From assembly GCA_951799445.1 (NCBI GenBank), contig OX637287.1, positions 32,816,224 to 32,880,223 of the forward strand: a DNA stretch of 64,000 bases, in the 5' to 3' direction. Source of the stretch: Pseudisothecium myosuroides. Lineage: Eukaryota > Streptophyta > Bryopsida > Hypnales > Lembophyllaceae. This document shows, piece by piece, positions 59,057 through 64,000 of the stretch (positions are counted from its first letter, which is position 1; every line of letters starts with the position of its first letter). Under the pieces are notes generated by a model. It had not been told where the DNA came from. It was given only the letters and a program-made list of their open reading frames with translations, and ran no database searches. A program made the position numbers and the translations under genes.

Positions 59057-59063
59057 TTTTATA
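59057..59063 (-). promoter_or_regulatory. TATA box of the minus-strand AGP-like gene
   Basis: TATAAAA on the minus strand within CAGTATAAAACCAC, 267 bp upstream of the ATG. Confidence 0.55.
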
Positions 59064-59442
59064 CTGTAACTTAGCAGGGAGTTTTCCTCTGTGAGACGAG
59101 TGAGGAGAGCTTGAATGGCGGGGCACGGTTTAACTGACTTGGGCTCAAAGTGCTTCTTTTGGTCTTGGCTTTGCGGGGTTCCAGGAAGAAGGTGGAGAGC
59201 TCGTGGCCATACCAACCGTTCCTATTTGGTGGCTGTGTTTCAGTTTTCTCACATGTGGCTACATTTAGCAGAGCTTCTGACAGAAAACAACGGCACATGG
59301 TGTGTGTGATGACGGCTTGTCCATGAAATGGTTGTGAAAGGTCGGATGCCAACGCGGTGGATTAGGAAGCAATTAAGAAGCCTATGGTTGCTCTGATTTG
59401 GATTGTCAAGAGCACGTTTGGTCAACTTTAGTAAGTGCACAT
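59064..59442. other. Upstream region of the AGP-like gene
   Basis: No separate gene was recognised. Frames on both strands here overlap without recognisable motifs. Confidence 0.4.
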
Positions 59443-59500
59443 TACAAGAAAAAATGAAAAACGGAGCTTCGAGAGGGCTGCGGAATTAGAATAGCATTGA

Positions 59501-59802
59501 GAGCATTCCCACCAGTGCCCTCCCAACTTGACACGCTCAGATTTTCCATCTAATTTGGAAGGGCCCTCAATTTCCTTCTCCCTCACCGTTGCTCACCAAA
59601 CACGGCCCATAAATAGTCAAAAGACCACTCATCAAGTAGCATAAAGGATAAAGCAACTAAACTTAGGATGAATAGTGATTTCAAGGGTCAATTCTTGACA
59701 AGCGAGGATTGAGTGTTCAAGAGAATCTTAGGAAGGGCCCGTAGCGCTTTTCATCTAGTTTGAAGAGCGAGGGACCCAGCGCGTGTACTGGTGGGAATGC
59801 TC
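59501..59802. mobile_element. MITE with GAGCATTCCCACCAGT ends (302 bp)
   Basis: A perfect 16-bp inverted repeat (GAGCATTCCCACCAGT) bounds the element. TGA lies outside both ends (59498-59500, 59803-59805), a 3-bp duplication. It contains a segment also found near 45975. Confidence 0.75.
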
Positions 59803-59810
59803 TGACATCA

Positions 59811-60068
59811 TTATAAGAAAAATGGGGCTTCACGAGGGCTGCGGAAATTTAGAATAGCAGTGACATCACCAATTGAATTTTTTTTTTAAATTAAAAAATA
59901 ATAATTTTTTTTTTTTTGTAATAATTTAATAATTGCAATCCCTACTAGCTGAAATTTGAACAACTACGACTATCCTTTCTTGATTTTGTTTTTGTTTTTT
60001 TCACATTGGCGACATCACTATTGGTCTAACTTTAAAGTCCTTTTTAAGGCTCCATTTTTCTTATAATG
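59811..60068. mobile_element. MITE with ATTATAAGAAAAATGG ends (258 bp)
   Basis: ATTATAAGAAAAATGGGGC at the left is matched inverted at the right (ATTATAAGAAAAATGGAGC). The left 50 bp recurs as a truncated copy at about 59443-59500, just before the preceding MITE, sharing GAGGGCTGCGGAA. Confidence 0.7.
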
Positions 60069-60174
60069 TGTTTGCGTGATTTAGAAAAAGTTTGATCCTA
60101 AAAGGAAAATGAGTTAGAAGATGCATGTGTCTTGAAGTGCACCTTTCATTGTTTTTGACTTTCACTTAGAAGGT

Positions 60175-61579
60175 ATGTACAGTAAGGTCTACTTCATTTA
60201 CGAATTTTTGAAATCGCAGGGAAGGAAATTTTACATCTGCCAACTTTGACAGCCTTTTGAAGGCTCAAAAATTGGTCTTTGACCATGAAATTTTTACCAC
60301 AACATCATCTTTAAGTTAATTATATGTGTGCCAAATTTCAAGGCCAAATGATTTACACAAAAAAAGATATTAAAAATCTACCAACATGTGTAGCCGTGAG
60401 AAAAATTTCACTACCGCCAACTTTGACACCCTCCCAAGGATTGAAATTTTTTTCTTTTTCTATGAATTTATTTCATAACACCATCTATATGTTGATTACA
60501 TGTGTGAAAAGTTTCAAATCCAAAAGACCCCCACAAAAATAGATATTCAAAATCTACCAACATGTGTAGTTGTGAAACAATTTTACTACTACCAACTTTG
60601 ACACTATCCCCAGGGTTGAAAAATTGTTTATTTACCATGAAATTTTTATAATGAAATCATCTCTATGTTAATAACATGTGTACCAAATTTCAAGTTCAAA
60701 AGATTTACACCAAGAAAAATATGCTAGTTCTACCAATGTATATAGCTGTGAGAAAAATTTCAGTACTACCAACTTTGACACTATCCCAAGGGCTGAAAAA
60801 AAAACATTTTACTATGAAATCTTTGGCATGAGATCATCTTTATATTAATAAAATGTAAACCAAATTTCAAGGTCAACAGATTTACCGAAAAAAAAGATAT
60901 TCTAATTCTACCAACATGTATAGTTGTGAGAATGACTTTCTACATCCGTGTGAAATTTTAACCCAAAAAATGACACTATCCCGAAGGCTGAAAAAATTGT
61001 TCTCACAGCTATACACATTGGTAGAATTAACATATTTTTTTTTGTGTGAATCTTTTGAACTTGAAATTTGGTGTACATGTTATTAACATAGAGATGATTT
61101 CATTATAAAAATTTCATGGTAAATAAACAATTTTTCAACCCTGGGGATAGTGTCAAAGTTGGTAGTAGTAAAATTGTTTCACAACTACACATGTTGGTAG
61201 ATTTTGAATATCTATTTTTGTGGGGGTCTTTTGGACTTGAAACTTTTCACACATGTAATCAACATATAGATGGTGTTATGAAATAAATTCATAGAAAAAG
61301 AAAAAAAATTCAATCCTTGGGAGGGTGTCAAAGTTGGCGGTAGTGAAATTTTTCTCACGGCTACACATGTTGGTAGATTTTTAATATCTTTTTTTGTGTA
61401 AATCATTTGGCCTTGAAATTTGGCACACATATAATTAACTTAAAGATGATGATGTGGTAAAAATTTCATGGTCAAAGACCAATTTTTGAGCCCTCAAGAG
61501 GTTGTCAAAGTTGGCAGATGTGAAATTTCCTTCCCTGCGATTTCAAAAATTCATAAATGAAGTAGACCTTACTGTACAT
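60175..61579. mobile_element. Palindromic foldback-type element with 177-bp subrepeats
   Basis: Arms 60175-60765 and 61005-61579 are near-identical inverted copies ending ATGTACAGTAAGG/CCTTACTGTACAT. A chance frame present in both arms differs at one residue of 72. Inside the left arm and loop, related units carrying CTACCAACATGTGTAG recur at about 60377, 60554, 60732 and 60910, a period of about 177 bp. Foldback elements are known for inverted repeats built from tandem subunits. No transposase and no clear target duplication. Confidence 0.85.
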
Positions 61580-62575
61580 CCATAATCAACATTGTAGACA
61601 CCTATTCAGTATGGACCAAAAAGTGTCAGAGATACCTAGATCGTTTATTATAGAAGATGTACCCAAGAGGCATTACTTTGAAAATTCATAGCTTATTTAT
61701 ATGGTGTCCATATAATGCATACCAAAGTGCTTGGAATCTTCTTTCACTTGTTGATAAGATCCACTAAAATAATATTTATGTTCAATAATAGCAATTGTAT
61801 TTCTTTATAATAAGTGACAATTGTTGGTATGCATACTTAAATTTTTTTTTGGTTTAAAGTTGTAACTAAAGTCAAAAACTTTGTATACATATTTAAAGTT
61901 CCATTTGAAAATGAAAAATCACTATCTAAAACCCACATGATTGGTCAATTTAAGTTATTGGTCACTATTAATTCCTTAACCCCTAAATGTACAAAGTGTT
62001 CTCTAGAATTGACAATTTGAAGAAAATCGTCATAAAATACTACTTGGAAGAATATTTTGGAATTGATACACAAATACTAATTGTAGATTTTGAGTTGTAG
62101 ATTCCATTTCTACCGTTAGATTCACTAATGCTATCACCAATATTTTTTTGCAAATTTTGAAAGGAAAAATTCAAAATTCCTTTTAAATTTGACTACAAAA
62201 CAAATATTTTCACTTTGGAGGAAATTTGTTGGAATGGATCAGTTTGAAATGAGGTTTTATTAACATGGTGATTTTAAAAAAATTTATGTTCTTTAAATCT
62301 ATGATCTAATTTTTGCAAATCCAATTTTGAAATAGAGTCAATATAATTTTGGCTTAGTCAACCACTTGACATACTGCAACATTTGTAAATTTTGAAAAAT
62401 AAAATGTATTCTAGTAACACCAAGTCCGACCATTAGTTATGACAACAACTTAATAAAGTATCTCCACAAATCAAGATGATTTCTACTAAGTAGTAATGAG
62501 AAAGAAAAGTGAGTTTCAATCTGATTTGACGTCGTTCAAAAATTAGATGTTGGAGTGCTAAGAAATTATCCCCTA
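61580..62575. other. AT-rich intergenic, with an isolated family A-like end
   Basis: TTAACCCCTAAATG at 61976-61989 resembles a family A terminus without a recognised partner. No gene was seen. Confidence 0.4.
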
Positions 62576-62579
62576 AAGG

Positions 62580-63494
62580 ACCAACATGCATTTTTGGGCG
62601 ACATAGAAATTTTGGGCAGGTATGTGTGACTGGAGATTTGCATATTTTGGGCTGAAATTTTTATAGAAGGTAGGGACAAGGAATATCTTTCATATGCACC
62701 AAATTTCATGACATTTGAAAATACGAGTCAAAAGTTATGGCCTAATATGTTTTTTGTTTTTCAACTCGGGCAGTCCGCACAGATAAGAAAAAATCACTTT
62801 TTTCAAAAATAAAAATTTTAAATTGGTTTATTAGATTTATATATATGTGGAAAGCTTTGAATCATTCCATTCTGATCAATGAGTCAAACGTTATGAGAAT
62901 TTTTAGTTTGCGGGCAGTTATGGATTGTCTACTCTAAAATAAACTTTGAAGTCGTTTATTTCACTCGATTTTCAATATTTTTCAAAAAATATAATATTGT
63001 AGGATGTAGATTGTTTATTACAACATTGTGACCATTGGGATTGGCATTTTTCAATTCCATAATTAACTTCTTCACAATTTAGTGTTTTGAACCATTCTCT
63101 ACTTCTTTTTACTTACTATTTTTTTCCTATATGTTGTACAATTCCAAATAATCTGAAAGTTTTCAAGCATATAGCCAACTTGCCTTGAAGAATGAATCCA
63201 AAGAAGCACAACCATTTTGGAAATTTTTTCATTATAATCTGACCTTGTGAAGTGCAGCTCCCCGGTTTTTCACAGGGCCAAAAAAAGGACTTTTGCCACT
63301 TCAAACACTAATATCTTCCAATCTACACAATGGAAATTTCTGAAAAAATTTCCACATATTCTCAAACCAGAGTAATACAAGATCCTACGGTTATATATGT
63401 CCAAATATGATATTTTTCAAAGAAATTATACTTGTACTAGAAATGACAGTTTTAGAGCATTTTGGATGAGAACATAGTCAAGGAATTTTAGGGG
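62580..63494. mobile_element. TTAA-flanked transposon, family A copy 3, inverted (915 bp)
   Basis: Relative to copy 1 this is inverted: it begins CCCCTAAAGGACCAACATGC (copy 1 right end) and ends, inverted, CCCCTAAAATTCC. Flanks are TTAT (62576-62579) and TTAA (63495-63498). The interior aligns with copy 1 (CAAATTTCATGACATTTGAA, AAAAGTTATGGCC). It is more diverged than copies 1 and 2. Confidence 0.8.
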
Positions 63495-63498
63495 TTAA

Positions 63499-64000
63499 GG
63501 ACAAGATCCATTTCCAACTAGTCCAACATCATGTTTGAGTTGAATGTAGCCTATTAGATTGTGTTAGAATATCAATCCTATATTTTTATTACTTGAAATT
63601 ATGAATTGTATATCACTAATAGAAATTCCAATTTTTTTCATGAAAAATTATAATTATAATTATTTTTGTTGCAAAAATTAAAAATAAATAAGAAAAAATA
63701 GAAAAAACAATTCAAATTATTTTTAAAAAAATTCATGAGGTACAAGTAGCAATGGAGATTAGTGTGAAAAATTTCAATTGATTATTTTATTTTTTACACC
63801 CAAAACAGCCACAACAAAGACTTTGAAGACAAATTCAGCTATCAAACCAAATTTATCCTTTTATTTAATTGATGTACATAATTTTGATATTTTTTCCTAG
63901 TAGAAAAATGTATTTTTTATTTATGTTGTTTTTTCAAAAAAATTGATGGAAAAATCAAATTATTGTGATTTTTAAAGTTAAAGGTGGAAATAAATTATAT
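63499..64000. other. AT-rich intergenic, no gene seen
   Basis: Poly-A/T-rich sequence to the window end. Confidence 0.5.

Noticed and set aside
60324..61430. Two near-identical 72-residue frames on opposite strands
   Set aside because: They are the same non-coding arm sequence of the palindrome read twice. There is no coding bias or known motif.
1..64000. CRISPR arrays, operons, bacterial-type systems
   Set aside because: The window is eukaryotic: spliced genes, plant families and MITEs. No direct-repeat/spacer array was seen.

Overview
The window is nuclear DNA of a land plant. The coding genes are split by short GT-AG introns, the predicted proteins match plant families (BAT1-type amino-acid permease, SEC61 gamma, mitochondrial bL12m), and plant telomere-type TTTAGGG repeats lie upstream of the bL12m gene. 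The very AT-rich intergenic DNA, the lack of recognisable LTR retrotransposon coding sequence and two small AGP-like secreted peptides would suit a bryophyte or another non-seed plant. That placement is a guess; no tRNA or rRNA gene was recognised.

Layout. (1) 2026-5357, minus: a seven-exon coiled-coil protein gene with one GC-AG intron. (2) 9406-14018, minus: a complete seven-exon BAT1/GABA-permease-type transporter of 514 codons. (3) 14.0-24.6 kb: no credible host gene, but a dense set of terminal-inverted-repeat elements. (4) 25463-26047, plus: a single-exon mitochondrial ribosomal protein bL12m. (5) 28.2-32.4 kb: mariner/Stowaway-type elements and plain AT-rich DNA. (6) 33242-34000, minus: a 252-residue basic and coiled-coil protein. 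(7) 38987-39702, minus: SEC61 gamma. (8) 40148-45821: a long-TIR element carrying a 4.1-kb pogo-like transposon inside its left arm. (9) 46-52 kb: further nested small DNA elements. (10) 54106-54330 plus and 58539-58790 minus: two related AGP-like peptide genes. (11) 57.1-63.5 kb: several MITEs, a 1.4-kb palindrome built of 177-bp tandem subunits, and another TTAA-type element.

The host genes are ordinary and do not form a functional cluster. The notable content is the mobile DNA. Four families have boundaries supported by target duplications or by empty sites that can be read inside this same window: a family of about 0.9 kb flanked by TTAA (piggyBac-like or Kolobok-like), a family of about 0.73 kb with 4-bp target duplications that has inserted into a copy of itself, a TA-flanked pogo element with two in-frame TGA codons, and TA-flanked Stowaway/mariner elements. 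A CACTA-like 163-bp hairpin has a perfect 3-bp duplication.

All exon structures were derived by eye from splice signals plus frame continuity. In each multi-exon gene the exon lengths sum to a multiple of three, with matching phases at every junction. No database search or folding program was run.
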